Source: Erodium maritimum
Lineage: Eukaryota; Streptophyta; Magnoliopsida; Geraniales; Geraniaceae
Assembly: GCA_963921825.1 (NCBI GenBank)
Contig: OY997590.1
Coordinates: 60,564,012-60,628,011 of the forward strand
Length of the DNA: 64,000 nt
Direction: 5' to 3'
The notes under the pieces are model-generated. The model made no database searches. It was not told the origin of the DNA and saw only the letters and a list, made by a program, of their open reading frames with translations. The position numbers and the translations under genes are program-made. Shown piece by piece: positions 32,867-45,888 of this stretch; the first letter of the stretch is position 1; the number at the start of each line of letters is the position of its first letter.

Positions 32867-33308
32867 AATATTTTATTGATTGTTTTATATGATTTATCAA
32901 TGTATTCTTATTGATATGGATAAGAACCAGAAAAATTAAATGATATTATATTCTAATGTATTTTTATCAATTATTGTAAGTAGATTTTTTTCGATATGAA
33001 TGTTGAATAAGTAACCTTATTTTGAAAACAAGTGAATCCGTAGAAGATTAAAATGATTATATAAAATGTTTCAAAATATTGTAATAAGAGTATAATTATA
33101 AATTTAAAAATACAAGATTAGCAATTTTAATGGTATAACATATATAACTATATTTGAGAAAAATAATATTTTATAACTGTAAAGTAAGTTATATAGAAAT
33201 GTATATTATTACTTATTAACAAAACTTAAAATATAGATAATATTTAATTATTTACAATATGATTGAACACAAGTAAACAAAAAGTTCCTTGAAATATTAT
33301 TTATATAT
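32867..33308. other. AT-rich DNA between two LINEs
   Basis: Very AT-rich with no gene or element boundary that I can support. Confidence 0.5.
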
Positions 33309-33364
33309 ATTTTTTTGATAATAGAGATTTTATTAATAGAGATCAAGAGATACAATTTGTTCTA

Positions 33365-34237
33365 TTACAACAGGCTCCATATTTCAGAAGTTCTCTCCTC
33401 CACAGAGTATTTTGCAAGCTCATGAGCAACTTTATTAGTTAATCTTGGGACCCAACTCAAATTGCAAGAGTGAAACCAATTCATACCCCATAAAATTTCT
33501 TCAACCATATCTCCGTGCAAACCGGAAAGATCGTGATTCTGACAAGCTCGTACCGAGTGTGATGAGTCCACCTCAATCTCACTAATTTGAAGATTAAGTT
33601 GTCGACAAAGGTGAACCCCTCTTTTCAAGGCCAATAATTCAGCTATATCTGGTAGAAATGGACCCTCCAAAAAATCCATGCAACCGGCCACCACTTCACC
33701 ACCCCAGTTTCTGATTACCACACCGATACCCATACCATAGGCTCTAACGCTAGCATCCACATTCATCTTTAGGAGCCCAACTGAAGGAGGATACCACCGG
33801 TTTCGAGGAGGATGAGGGTTCAAATTTGTGATCAAGTTCCGAGATAAACAATTATTGAGTTTGTATGAATCAATCCATTCCATACTCTGAATGGCTACAG
33901 AAGAAGCAGAACGAACTAGCCCTCCATAGATCACCTTATTTCGTTCCCACCATATGTTATAGCAAACGCTCAACCAAGCAACAAAATCCAATTCTGAAAG
34001 TACCTCAGCTGCACCTTGAATCATCATCTGGCCATCCATAGGTTTATAGGTTGGATCCTGAATAGTCAAAGGACTATGATGCCATATTTCTTTCGCAATT
34101 CTGCATTTAAAAAAGACATGGATCAAAGATTCCACTGGAAAGTCACATACTCTACAATTCCCTCTCACTTTAAGGCCATGTCTATTTAGGTTCAAAGTCG
34201 TGGGGATTAAGTCACCCCATAATCTCCAGCCGAACAC
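33365..34237 (-). pseudogene. LINE ORF2: zf-RVT and RNase H domains
   Basis: This 290-codon frame starts in the zf-RVT motif (CRVCDFPVESLIHVFFKC, then AKEIWHHSP) and continues through a linker (VCYNIWWERNKVIYGG). The RNase H domain spans residues about 165-285: LLKMNVDASVRAYGMGIGVV with the first catalytic Asp, IAELLALKRGVHLC with Glu, EIEVDSSHSV with the second Asp, and VPRLTNKVAHELAKYS at the end. It ends at 33365. RNase H would remove template RNA during LINE reverse transcription. The frame is separated from the RT frame by a stop at 34259. Confidence 0.88.
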
Positions 34238-34258
34238 TTTGAGTTTGGATGGAGCATT

Positions 34259-35542
34259 CTATTTCCAATACCATGTCCACCAGCTATTGTAAGATGGGGA
34301 TGAGGAGTGAGCAAAATTGTCATCTAATGATGTCGCCAATCTGTAACCTGATTTGACCGTGTAAGTGCCCTTCCTATACGGGTACCAAATCCATTTTGCC
34401 GCTCCCAGAATTCTTGGTCGTATGATTCCACGAACCTGCCAGCAATCCACGGGCCATAAAACATCTTCTATAGTAGCAAAATCCCATCCTCCATCCGATG
34501 TTAAGAAATCAGCCACAGTCAACGAACTTTGTGAGGTAACAAGTGTTGTGATTGGTAAAAAAGAAGGAGTATGTGGCAACCAAGGATCCATAAATACCCG
34601 AACATCTCGACCGTGGCCGGGCCTGAGCAAAGCGCCACCCCGTATTAGATCCCGACTCCACAAAAGACTTCTCCAAAGCTCAGACGAAGAATTGCCTGCA
34701 GTAACATTCCATATAGTAGAGTTCTTACAATATTTATCAAGGATCACCTTCGACACGAGACTCTGAGGGACAGTGAGAACTCTCCAAAACTGCTTGCCAA
34801 CCAACGCTCTGTTGAAACTGTTCAAGTCCTTGAAACCTAACCCACCCTTAACCTTTGTAGTACAAATAGACTTCCAAGCTTTCCAGTGTAAGCTTCTCTT
34901 ATCAGCATCACCTCCCCATAAAAATTTTGACGCTAACATATTTAAAGACCGAATGATCGAGGCAGGTAGCTTAAAAATACTCATTGCAAAAGTTGGTATT
35001 TCCTGTATGACAGCCTTAATGAGGACTTCTCTGCCCCCCATGGAGAAGCGTTTGCGTTTCCAAAGTTGTAGCTTCTTTCGCACTTTGTCCACAACCCCTT
35101 TAAATACTTCGACCTTTTTCCTTCCAATCACATAGGGGAGACCTAGATACATTCCATGACCTCCATCTTCTCGTATATTAAGAAAACTGAGAAGATAGGA
35201 TCGAAGGTCAGCATTTGCACCCGGGGAGAACATTACACTGGTCTTTGAGTAATTCACCTGTTGCCCGCTTGCAGATTCATAGATGTTAAGAATAGATCTT
35301 AGCTTGAAAACCTCCTCTATCTTAGCCTTTGTAAAAACCAATAAATCATCTGCAAAAAGGAGATGAGTGATTCTCGGTCCAGAGTGAGAACAACCAAATC
35401 CTCCCAACTCTCCTATGGAATGTGCTCCCCTAAGAAGGGCAGATAGTGATTCCGCCACTATGATAAACAAATAGGAGAAAGAGGACATCCTTGTCGAAGA
35501 CCCCTGGTTGGGGTAATATATCCTTATCGTAGGCTTTTTCAA
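34259..35542 (-). pseudogene. LINE ORF2: reverse transcriptase C-terminal half
   Basis: The frame holds the RT palm with the catalytic box as FADD (HLLFADDLLVFTKAK) and the conserved YLGLPYVIGRKK and FLWGGDADKRSLHWKAW blocks, then the connection region up to WIWYPYRKGTYTVKSGY. It stops at 34259. On its 5' side an internal deletion joins the FEKAYDK motif to the region of the QGCPLSP motif in another frame, so the fingers-palm core is incomplete. Confidence 0.88.
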
Positions 35543-35872
35543 AATCTAGTTTCAACAGGACCACCTACTCTTTAGTCCGTTTCAACTCCTTGATCAGCTC
35601 AGAAGCTATCAAAACCCCATCAACCAATTGTCTCCCTGCCACAAACCCACTCTAGGTATCACTAAATAACCCCGGAAGCACTCTCTTAAGTCGATTTGCA
35701 AGAACCTTTGCCAAAATCTTATGCGGACCAGAGATCAAACTAATGAGACGAAAATCATCAAACTCATCAACAACGTTAGACTTAGGGATTAAATTCAAGA
35801 AAGACGAATTAATCCCTTTGTCCAGTCTCCCTGAAGCCTGAAAAGAGAGCATAAAATTATAGACATCAACAC
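35543..35872 (-). pseudogene. LINE ORF2: reverse transcriptase N-terminal blocks
   Basis: On the minus strand this gives LNLIPKSNVVDEFDDFRLIS, then KILAKVLANRLKRVLPGL and SGFVAGRQLVDGVLIASE, all standard L1 RT motifs. Stops at about 35652 and 35566 break the frame. It continues from the endonuclease side across the gypsy solo LTR; the joint falls in the VYNFML region. Confidence 0.82.
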
Positions 35873-37367
35873 TATAAGAACCTCCCCGGTCGATCCCGGT
35901 CGAACCGGAGGTTTTCGGCAAAAGTTGACTTTTTGTCGAAAAAGTCAACCGATGACTCCGGGAGTCATTCGGAACCTTTCTGGGGCCCAAAAAGCTTAGT
36001 CGTCATTATGATTAGCTTAATTGGGCCGTTTCCTTTCAAATGACTGTAATTGTGAAAAAGTCAAACCCGGGTCAAACTACGTCGATTTTGGATTATTGAT
36101 GAATAAAATAATAAGAGCTGAGATATTTTTGGGGTAGGAGTGGTCCCCACATGGAAACATGTCCATGTTAGCTTGGAGGGGAATAAAGGTGGGTTAAAAG
36201 ACCAAATGGTCCCCACATAAGGACAAAGGAGAGAGAGATGTGCTAAAGGACGAAAGGGACATTTCCACTTTGAGGATAAGAGCACATGAGGAAAATCTTC
36301 AACATTTTCTATCCCTTTGGCCGACCACCATCCTAGCTAGAGAGAGAAAGAGTGCAAAAAAAACTCCATTGTTGCTCAAGAAAGAAGAAGAAGAAGAAGA
36401 AAGGTCATCCAAGCTCCATTTCTCCATCGAAATTCCATTTTTCTTCCATATTCCTTCTACTCTTTTCATTCCCTACGGTGAGAACTCTTTTATTTTCGTT
36501 TTTGAGCAACTAAAATCCGTGGGTCTTGGAAGAATCTACTTGTTTTGGAGTGGGTGTGGTTGGAAACAAGAAAACAAGGTTGGATTTGTAAGGAGATGTA
36601 AAGAAAACGTTGGATTTGAAGATTGGAGTTGAAACCCTGACTTGGAGAATTGGGGAAAATGTAAAATTGGGACTATTATTAAGGGGCTTTGATGAAACTT
36701 GTTGGATTAAGGACCTAAAGCACATTTGGAATGAATTTGGAGAAAAAGGGAAATTTTCCGGCGACCGGAGGCTCGCCAGAGGACCGGCCACGGGTGCTGG
36801 AGTTTGGGAACACGGGTTGGGTACCTCGAGAACCGTGCCTCGGGACCCGTGCCTCGAGGTCCGTGCACCGGGAATTGAGCACTCAGGGCTCGGTTGTTCG
36901 AAGCCCGGTTGTTCGGGAATTTCGTGTTTATAACCGTTTAAATTGAAAAAGGGGGAATTGTTGGTTTAATTTCGGTTTTCATCATTTTAAATCAATGTTG
37001 GACTCGTTATTAATTTATCGTGTTCCATGTTAATTTAGAGTCCGGCTTCGTCCACGGAAGAGGTGATTAGCCAAGGTCGTCAGCGCAAGTTTGGATAGCT
37101 TTCGAGGTAGGGAAGAGTAGTAAACTCCACTCTTAATTTAAATAATGTTAACAGTATGCCTATAGGATAATAATAACCGGAAAGGTCCTAGTTTGCATAT
37201 AGGTTGTGATTCACTATAATAATCGCTTTTAATTACAATAATAACCAGACGAGTCTTAGTTTGCATGTAGGATGTGATTCACTAGATTAATCGTTTTCAA
37301 TTGTGGGAATTTGTCGTGCTGGTAGAATGGCCATGTCGAGCCTTAGGATTGTTTGTGATGGTGTTGG

Positions 37368-39033
37368 TGTTGGAACTCGATGTCGTGGACATGTTAAACA
37401 CAAAACGCAGAGGAAGATTAACCACGAATCAATCGAGATGAATCTACCAAATATGAAGAACAAGTCTGAAAATTCAGCAAAGGTTTGTGTACATCACCTT
37501 TGCAAGTGCTTCATCTTTCAACTCGTTTATCTCGCAAACTAACCGTTGAAATTCAAATCCCTTTTGTCGGATTGAAGACCCATATGTGGAGAACGTCCAC
37601 TCCAAAAATCAGCTTCATCGGACATCGGATGAACCTCCGATCGAGCTCTTGAAAGTGACTGGCCGGACAAAACTGTGCTGAAAATCAGCACCTTCTACTT
37701 ATCCGAAATTGGTTAAATAACACCAAACTTTGAACGGCTTGAGCCCCTTGGAAACCTACGTATCCTTAACGGAATCAAAGCCAACGTAGTTCTTGAGTTT
37801 TTAAACTCAAGAACATGCAACAATGGAACTTGGAGCTTCTTGGAGGAGTTTGCAAAGATGGGAGAGAAGCACAATTTGTGCTGAAATTTTCTTCTCTTAT
37901 TTGCATGTTGTGTCTTGCCAACACCCCTTGCATGTAGACTTAAGTGGAAGAGGTCACCTCACTTAATCTACATCAAGTTGGCAAGTGTCCATGCTACTTT
38001 GCATGCTAGACTTAATTAACTAAGCTAGTTTATTGACTAGTGGAAAGTGGGTCCAACCCACTTAGTTTAACAAGACCACTTAGTCAACCTTTGACCTTTG
38101 GTTCTTGTTGGGCCTAGCCCATGTGGGCCGGTCATGGGCCTCTCCATGAGAGCCCATACCGAGCCCACCATGCTATCCCGTCCACTATGGCAATTCCCGA
38201 CACGACTCCCTTCAAGCCAATCCACTTGCGTTCTTATCGAGTTACAAACTTATGGTGTGACTCTTAGGTCTATGCATGTCGGTAAGATCAACGTAAAATC
38301 CCATTTTACTTGATCTTACTAATGTGGCGACTGACGAGACTCAGTATCGCCCGACCCTGCATAACGAATCGATCCCTGTCGATTCTGAACTTTCAGCCGT
38401 CCTTGTCATTATCCCTTATCACTGATATCCTGATTGAGATAAGGCATAGAGCCATCATCCTTCTTATCCTCAATCACTGTTCCTTGATATGTGAGATGAC
38501 TGACCCTTATGATATCCCATATCATGCGCATGGCCATGCTTTTCCCGTCAGTCACTCTTGATCAAGCGGCCGTGAACTAGATATCATTCTCATACCGTAG
38601 TATGATGGATACATCCCTTAGCCGCATATCATGTCACTCATGCAGTCATTCCCCAAGCCAATCTTGGCCGTTATGGAAGCCCAGTCACGGTGCAACGTTG
38701 GGCTTTCAAGTCAAACTTGGTTGTTTACTGCATAGCAATCATATAGACTCCTCGGTCTAAGGATACTTGACAAGCAACGACTCTGAACATGTTCATGACT
38801 CAATCTATGGAACATATTCAGGTCGGGTCGTCCAACATCATGTCCCACACATGATGTCTATGATCAGACCCTGGAAACCTTTCCAATGACCAATAGAACA
38901 TAAGCCATCAAGAGTCATCTTTCATACTAGTCGCTTCTAGCGAAGACTATTGACTAGGGACCCCGTCGAGTGTGATCCATCCTGATCTATGGTTCTATTC
39001 GCATAGTGGGCATAGATCAGAAACACACACGAC
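37368..39033 (-). repeat. Old copia LTR nested in the gypsy solo LTR
   Basis: On the minus strand this is a diverged copy of the copia LTR seen at 46018: it shares the block TGATCTATGGTTCTATTCGC, the GACTAGGGACCC text and the TAGTCGCTTCTAG text, and begins TGTTGGAACTCG at 37368 (the family's inverted end). The outer end is altered, so the right boundary is approximate. No clean target duplication was found (GTTGG on the left, TATTGG on the right). Confidence 0.65.
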
Positions 39034-39115
39034 ATATTGGTAAGTCATGCCGGTAAGCTTGGTTTGACAATGTGAGTTGTTGTATTGTGTTTGATATGTC
39101 ATTGTATGGTTTTGT

Positions 39116-39570
39116 TTGTGTACCCCGAGGTGTGGTTCCGGGAAGATACCTAGGCCGATGTGCGTTTCCGGTATGGTATATGATTATGTACCCCGAGGGG
39201 GTAACTCCGGGAAGACATCTAGGCCGATGTGCGTTTCCGGTATGATGTACGTTGTTTACCCCGATGTGCGTTTCCGGGAAGACGTCTAGGTCGATGTGCG
39301 TTTCCGGTATGACGTGTGGTTGTTTACCATGAGGTGTGATTCCGGGAAGGTACCTAGGCTGATGTGCGTTTCCGGTATGATATACTACTTGCTTCACCCC
39401 GATGATATGTGTTCCTTTGGGGAAATTTCCGGGAGGATATCTTGCTTCACCCCGATGATATGTGTTCCTTTGGGGACATTTCCGGGAGCCCCGATGATAT
39501 GTGTTCCGTTGGGGACATTTTCGGGAGCCCCGATGATATGTGCCTCCTCTGGACCGAGGGGCATTCCGGT
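39116..39570. repeat. Minisatellite in the gypsy solo LTR
   Basis: About four units of 66-68 bp carry CCGATGTGCGTTTCCGG and CGGGAAGA with CTAGG. They are followed by about four shorter units with CCCCGATGATATGTG and TTTCCGGGAG. This is a compound array inside the LTR, not a gene, although both strands stay open. Confidence 0.8.
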
Positions 39571-40127
39571 ATGATGTGTTGGTTGTGTGTGGAGCGGAGT
39601 CTTGTGGTTTTGATTATCTATATTTCGGTACTCGTGTGTTTCCTTAGTTGATTCTATCGGTGAATAAGCTGTCTCCCCGTTGATCTCCTTTGAGTACTTT
39701 TTTATTAAGTGTTGCATTTCTGGTTGATCTCTAATCATGGTGTCTTTTGGATAATCGTACTAATCGGGTTTTTTGTTATCAAAGTAGGGGTTCTTTTACT
39801 TTCCTACTTTTTCCTACTGAGCGTAAGCTCATCCCCTTCGTGTTTACTGTTTTTACAGGTTTCTTTGGTGAGTAGACCTAGAGGTTTTCTCGGGGCTCGG
39901 GAGCTTTGAGGATCCGGGTGGTTTATGTAGTAGAGACGTACCGTCTACTTTCTCTTTTCGTATTTGACTTGTCTGACGTTGTTATATTTGAGCTTTTGAC
40001 TCATAGCATCGGATTTGAATTATGTTTTACTCGGAGTTTTACATTATTAAAATTTTATTTTATTATTATTTATTACTTTAGTAATTCACGTCTCAAGTAC
40101 GGCCAAAGCCGGATTTGGGGCATGACA

Positions 40128-41404
40128 AACACCAATGATCTTCCAACACACCTGGAAAAAACTCAAAGAGAAATCGTCAGGTCCGAAAGCTTTCTCTCCC
40201 CCACAATCCTTCACAGCCTAAAAGATCTCCTGCACATCAAACACAGATTCTAACCATTTTTCCTAGAACCACAGACACCTGCCGAAAAGGAAGTTCGGGT
40301 AACTCAACGTGCACCCCCTGGATCCACTTCAAAACACTTAGCAAAATGCTCAACCGCCGCCCACTTAATTGCCACGGGAGTGTCAAGGGTAACTTGTCCC
40401 ACACGGATGCTGGTGATCCGGTTACGAATTGCCCGAAAATTAGCAATCCGATGAAAAAAGCGAGAACACCGATCACCTCCTCTAAACCAGCGGAATCTAG
40501 CGTTTTGGCTCTAAATTTTGGCCAACCACCGAGTCTTTTGGATTAAAAGAGCTCGGCACCGAGCCCTACAAGCACGTTCTGACCCATCCAGTTCCATGTC
40601 CTCCAAGATAGAATCCCAACTCTCTAATTCAGGAGTCAGCTTCACAACATCAGAATCCACCCTTCCAAACACTTCCTTATTCCAAACCTGCATATCCTTT
40701 CTCAAACACCTCAACTTTGACCATAAGATGAAACTAGGATCACTAGTAAATGAATAAGATTCCCAGAGTAACTTAACAGTAGGAATAAAAGACCTATGCT
40801 CAAGCCAAGCATTAATAAAACGTAGAGGCTTCGGGCCCCAATCCACCACTTCCACACCCAATACAACCGGCCTATGGTCCGACACACCCCTCGGGAGACC
40901 CCGCTGGACCAACACTCCAAGAACTGATAGGGCCTCAGAAGAAACCAAAAACCTGTCAAGGCGAGAGGCCTTCGAACCTGTATCATACCAAGTAAATTTA
41001 GACCCGATCAAGTTAAGGTCCAACAAGCCCAAGTCCTCAATAAAACCAACGAAAGCAGCGACATCTGCTCTCTTGAAGCCGTTGCCTCGTCTTTCCCCAA
41101 CTGACAACACAGAATTAAAATCACCACCAACAAGGAGGATATCATGAAAACTGTCACGCAACCCCATCAAAGTAGACCACAAACCCCTTCTTTCACGGGC
41201 TAAATTAGGAGCATAAGCGTTTATTGCAGTAAAAGGGATCTGCGAACTAACAAATACCCCATTCCAGCAAATCACTTTATGCTCGAAAGGAACCTAAGTC
41301 TTAAGAAAAACAGACAGTTTCCAAGCCAACAAAACACCACCAGCTGACCCTATAGAAAGTATCCATTCAACACCCCAATCAACACCGAAACCACAAGAAC
41401 AAAG
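40128..41404 (-). pseudogene. LINE ORF2: endonuclease and linker
   Basis: On the minus strand from 41404 the sequence encodes the C-terminal part of an apurinic-type endonuclease: VICWNGVFVSSQIPFTAINA with AYAPN, VGGDFNSVLSVGERRG, FTWYDTGSKASRLDRFLVS and RGVSDHRPVVLGVE, the last carrying the catalytic SDH motif. A stop lies near 41294 and another at 40511. The linker towards the RT follows (AVKDCGGEKAFGPDDFSLSF near 40200). The N-terminal endonuclease motifs lie beyond the copia insertion at 41405 and are not visible. Confidence 0.85.
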
Positions 41405-43047
41405 TGTTAGTCTTAGTGCCCGTAGTTCAATCCTAAATGTCCAAATGTATATATCATCGTTGGCAATAAAATTAAAGCGGCTTTATATTACTTATGTGTT
41501 GGAGTAATATATCGATGTGTGCTCTGATCTATGCCCACCATGCGAATAGAACCATAGATCGAGATAGATCACACTCGATGGGTCCCTAGTCAACAAAGCT
41601 TCACTAGAAGCGACTAGTATGAAAGATGTCTCTTTATGGCTTATGTTCTGTTAGTCATTGGAATGGGATTCCGGAGTCTGATCATAGATATCATATGGGA
41701 CATGATATTGGACGACCCGACATGAATATATGCCATATATCAAGTCATGAACATATTCATTGTCGTAGCTTGTCATGTATTCTTACACCAAGGAGTGTTT
41801 GTGATCGCTATGTAGTCAACAACTGAGTTTGACCTGAGCCTAACGTTGTCCGTAACAGGGCTTCCATAACACCCAGGATTGGCTTGGGGACGGGATACAT
41901 GAGTGACACGAAAGACGGCTAAGGGATTTATCCCTCATACTGAGGTATGAGAAAGATATCGGTTCTCGGCCGCTTGATCGAGAGTGACTGAAAGAATAGC
42001 ATGGCAATGCACATGATACTGGGTATCATATATTCAGTCATCTCACATATCAAGGAACAGTGATTGAGAATTATAAGGATGACGTCTCTATGCCTTATCT
42101 CAATCAGGATATCGGAGATAAAAGGATAATGACAGGGACGACGGAAAGGTTAGAATCGACAGGGTCGATTCGTTATGCAGTGTCAGGCAATACTAAAGTC
42201 TCGTTAGTTGCCACTTAAATACGATCAAGTAAAATGGGATTTTACGTTGATCTATTGACATGCATAAACCTAAGGATCACACCGGAGGATGAAACTCATT
42301 GACACATTTATGGAGAATGGCCAAAAGGGAGTTGTCTCGGGACATGACCAAAACTGGGTTTGGGTCATGTGCCCGTAAGTGAATAGGACTTTACGGATCG
42401 AGAGTCTTGGGATTGATCGTGTCGGATAATGTTGGACATTTCCGGTATGGAAGGCTTGGAGGCGATGAGCGAATCACGGGACCTCGTTGGAAATGGCCAC
42501 GGGCCATGTTCCAAGAGGCCCATGAAAGGCCCATGCAACCAAGGCCCATGGAACTAATTAATAAAGTCTTGATTAATTAGTACTAAGTAAGCAAGACAAG
42601 GATTAAGGTGTTGGTGATTCACCACCTAACCCAATCTTGTCTTGCCATACTTTGTCCTATTTACACCTTACTTGACACCATACTTGTTCCGTGCCTTTAG
42701 TTGGACAAGTTTGAGTTTTGTTATGTTTAAGTCATCTTTTTTCAACATAACAAAAACAAGACAAGAATAGGAAACACAACTTCTCTCCCCCTTCCCTTGC
42801 AATTTCGGGTTTGGCAAGCTCCCACCTCCATGTTTGTGTTCTTGAGTCCTCAAAGAGAAGAACTACGTGGCTTTGATTCCCATGTGGATACGTAGGCGTC
42901 TTGGAGACTCAAGCCAATCATTCATTACCCGGTGTTCTTGTTTTGGTAAGAACTAGTGCTGATTTTTTCTCTTGTGAATCCATTCTTTGTTAGTTGTTTC
43001 ATGGTTTTAATCGTCTCTTGGTTTTCATTGATTTTCCGCTGCGAGTT
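41405..43047 (+). repeat. Copia-1 LTR, truncated by gypsy insertion
   Basis: It starts TGTTAGTCTTAGTGCCCG and matches the LTRs of copia-2 and copia-3 throughout, with more differences. It breaks off at CTGCGAGTT, 33 bp before the family's ACCCAACA end, where the gypsy LTR starts TGTCACGCC. The remainder of this LTR (and possibly a full copia-1) should lie beyond the far end of the gypsy element, outside the window. Confidence 0.85.
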
Positions 43048-45888
43048 TGTCACGCCCCAAATCCGGTTATCGCCCGGACCCGAGGCATGACGAGCAATAG
43101 AAGACAATACAATAATAAATCAACATTTACTTCTTGAAAATCTCCAATAATGAAAATAAACCCGCAAAACTGAGTTCAAAACACCATAACCCTCCAGGGG
43201 TGTAATAATAACCTCCACAAGTTTTGGTTCAACACATTAAAAGTACAAAAGTACGAAGTCTCTATCACGCACCCACACCGAGAAGCTCCCGAGCTTCTAC
43301 TCCTCAATCAAGCTTGTAAACACAACGGTAAATTCATAGGGGTGAGCTTACGCTCAGTAGAGAAAACCCATAGTTAGGTGGACCTTAAGCTCAAAATAAG
43401 TCAACAGCAAATCAATAATATAGATCTTAACCAACACGGATAATAGATAACTCAGTTCAATGCCGTGGCACATGAAGTCTCCACCCTCCGATCCACATAT
43501 GATGTGTCCTCTCGGATTTTCCCTCAAATCCAGAGGAGACGCATAACATTGAGGCGACCGGAAACAACCCTTCGGGGCGCTTATCATCGGGATTCTCAGA
43601 AACGTCTCCAAAGGATTTTATGTCCTCGGGAACCTAGGTATTACTCCCATAGGAAGCATACACTTGGGCAATTCACTAAATAACCATTATATCATCCTAC
43701 ACCGGACTCCTCAACGGTGTAGGCACCAAACCGTATCAACAATAATCACTATCTCACCCTACACCGGACTCCTCAACGGTGTAGGTACCATACCGTCTCA
43801 ACCATAATCAGATAACAACTTGGTAACGCACTCAACCGAAACACGACGCAATCCAAACCAACCACCACCAATCCCCTAACACACATAGCTCACACATCAC
43901 CGATTCACCATAGCACACAGCACACGAATCACTAAGTCATATCACACCAATCACACAATCCCAACTTACCGTTCACTTACCAGTTTCGAACCACCGGGGA
44001 ATCGATCACCTGATTGCACCGCTCGGTACAACCAGTCATACTCGATGCTCCAAACAACAATTTAAGTGAATCAAGTAATCATTCGAATACAATCAACGAG
44101 CAAGTACGAGTGTAATCAACTAATCATATAAGCCTTCAAAAGAGCATTCACACATGCAATTCAACTAGTTCCGTTAGACTCTTTAGCCTATCCACTAAAC
44201 AACCAACAACCAAACATGTGATCCTAACACACAACTAATCCGAGGGCTTTGCCAAGGCTCCTCTACCAGACAATCAATTCCCAAGTATTGAAAGCGAATT
44301 ATACTAGTGATTGGCATCCTAAACGGTCACCACTAGACACTTCCGGTTATTAGTAAAAGAAAGACGATTATGCTAGTTATTCGCATCCTATAGGCATTTC
44401 TAGGACCTTTCCAATTTTATTAACCTAGCATGCATACTAAGCATCATAAACGAGAGGTTAAGGCTTTCCCTACCTCAAGGTCTTCCTCTCAACACTCTGA
44501 CGAAAAGCTCGGTGGTCACCTCTCCGTTCTTCACTCGGGTCCCGGCGTGATAAAAGCTCCTCTAACTCGTGTCCACGTTCTTCCTCCGTTCCTAGCTTGG
44601 TTATAAGGTTTTAAACCACCAAAAGAACACAAATTAGATTCCTCAACCAAGTGTTCTTCTCCCCAAAACACACCACAATGCTCAGAAATGGATCAAGGTT
44701 TGAAGAGGAAAAGTGGGAATCAAATTGAGCTAAAAGGAAGGGTTTTGGGCCTCTGGGGATCTGATCCGGAATGCCAAACGGACCCTGTCACAGGCCGGCC
44801 CGGAATCCAGAACGGAACACGACACAGACCGGCCCGGTGAGCGACACGGACCGTATCAGGTCCCGTGCCGGACTCCCACCCGTTCCGTGCCGGGTGCCGT
44901 GCCGGTACCAGGCCCGTTCCGTGCCGGGTGCCGTGCCGGGTGCCGTGCCGGTACCAGGCACGTTCCGTGCAGCCTACCGTGGCGGTACCTGGCCCGGTCC
45001 GGGTCAGATTCCGTATCAGACCTGACCAGCTCCTTCCCCTTTCTTCCCCAACTCGAATTTCACGAAAATCCCAACACAAACTCCATTTCTAAACTCTCCT
45101 AGCTCCAAAATAATTCACCAAAGATACCCAGCAACTACACCCTTAATGGGTTCATCAAACTTCAACCAAAACTCAATCCAACAACCTACTTCACTACTTC
45201 TTCTCCAAACAATCAATCAAAGAGCAAGTTCTTCAACTTTTGAGCCAAAACCCATAGATTGGAAGTGGAAGAAATGGAGAGTTGAGAGCATCCTTACCTC
45301 TAGATAGTTGAGATGGAGAAGATGGAGTGAAAATGAAGGCAAAGGGACCAAGAACAAGCTTCAAAATCCAAGCTTTCCTCTCTATCTTCTTCCTCAAGCA
45401 AGTGAGCTCCTCCTCTCCTCTCCCTTGTGATTTTCGGCTGAAACAACAACAAATGGGCTGAATTGTTGCTCTCTTTCCTTTAAATGACCTAAAATGTCAA
45501 TTTACTCAAAAGCCCTTAAGGTCTTATCCCTTTAAAGGTAACTTAGGAGGGTATGAGGGTCATTTGGAGTCCCAAAACTCATCCTCCAAGCCAAGCATGA
45601 CAAGTGTCATGTAAGGTCACTCGTATTTAATAATTTTCCAGCTTTCCAAGATTTATCGACAAATAACCGATATTAAGCCCGAGTTTGACCGATAGTTGAC
45701 TTTAACAATATTACAGTCAAACTGAAGGAAACGACCCAACTAAGCTAACCGTGCTAATGGCTAAGCTTTTTGGGCCCCGGAAAGGTCCCGACTGACTTTC
45801 CGAGTCATCGGTTGACTTTTCCGGCTGAAAGTCAAACTTAGCTAGGATTCACCGGTTTTACCGGGATCGACCGGGGGCGGGTCTTACA
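43048..45888 (-). repeat. Gypsy 3' LTR (2,841 bp)
   Basis: On the minus strand it begins TGTAAGACCCGCCCCCGG at 45888 and ends GGGGCGTGACA at 43048. It includes a two-copy 62-bp repeat (ACACCGGACTCCTCAACGGT at about 43699 and 43761) and a GC-rich iterated block at 44820-45010 (units of CCGTGCCGGGTG and CCGGTACCAGGC). Frames in those repeats are compositional. Confidence 0.85.

Larger units (their letters stand above)
35873..40127 (+). mobile_element. Gypsy (chromovirus family) solo LTR with nested copia LTR, TSD AACAC
   Basis: The LTR starts TATAAGAACCTCCCCGG (family TGTAAGACC) and ends GGATTTGGGGCATGACA. AACAC flanks it at 35868-35872 and 40128-40132. No internal domain exists, so it is a solo LTR. 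It is the same family as the LTR of the gypsy element at 43048-45888 read on the other strand: both share the CGGTCGATCCCGG start, the CCGATGACTC and GGGGCCCAAAAAGCTTAG blocks and the end. Divergence between the two is clear, so this is an older insertion. An old copia LTR (37368-39033) lies inside. Apparent frames here are not genes. Confidence 0.88.
33309..41404 (-). mobile_element. LINE (L1-type) on the minus strand, 5' end lost to copia insertion
   Basis: Read on the minus strand, the element runs from the endonuclease (41404) through reverse transcriptase, zf-RVT and RNase H to a 3' end with AATAAAATC and a short A run (33316-33309). A gypsy solo LTR (35873-40127) splits it between the endonuclease and the reverse transcriptase. 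A copia LTR at 41405 cuts it within the endonuclease. Several stops and at least one internal deletion show that it is dead. RNase H at the C-terminus marks it as one of the plant L1 lineages that carry this domain. Confidence 0.88.

Noticed and set aside
39017..39738. Long frames on both strands with repetitive HTGNAHRPRYLPG-type residues
   Set aside because: They are products of the minisatellite in the gypsy solo LTR, not a repeat protein.
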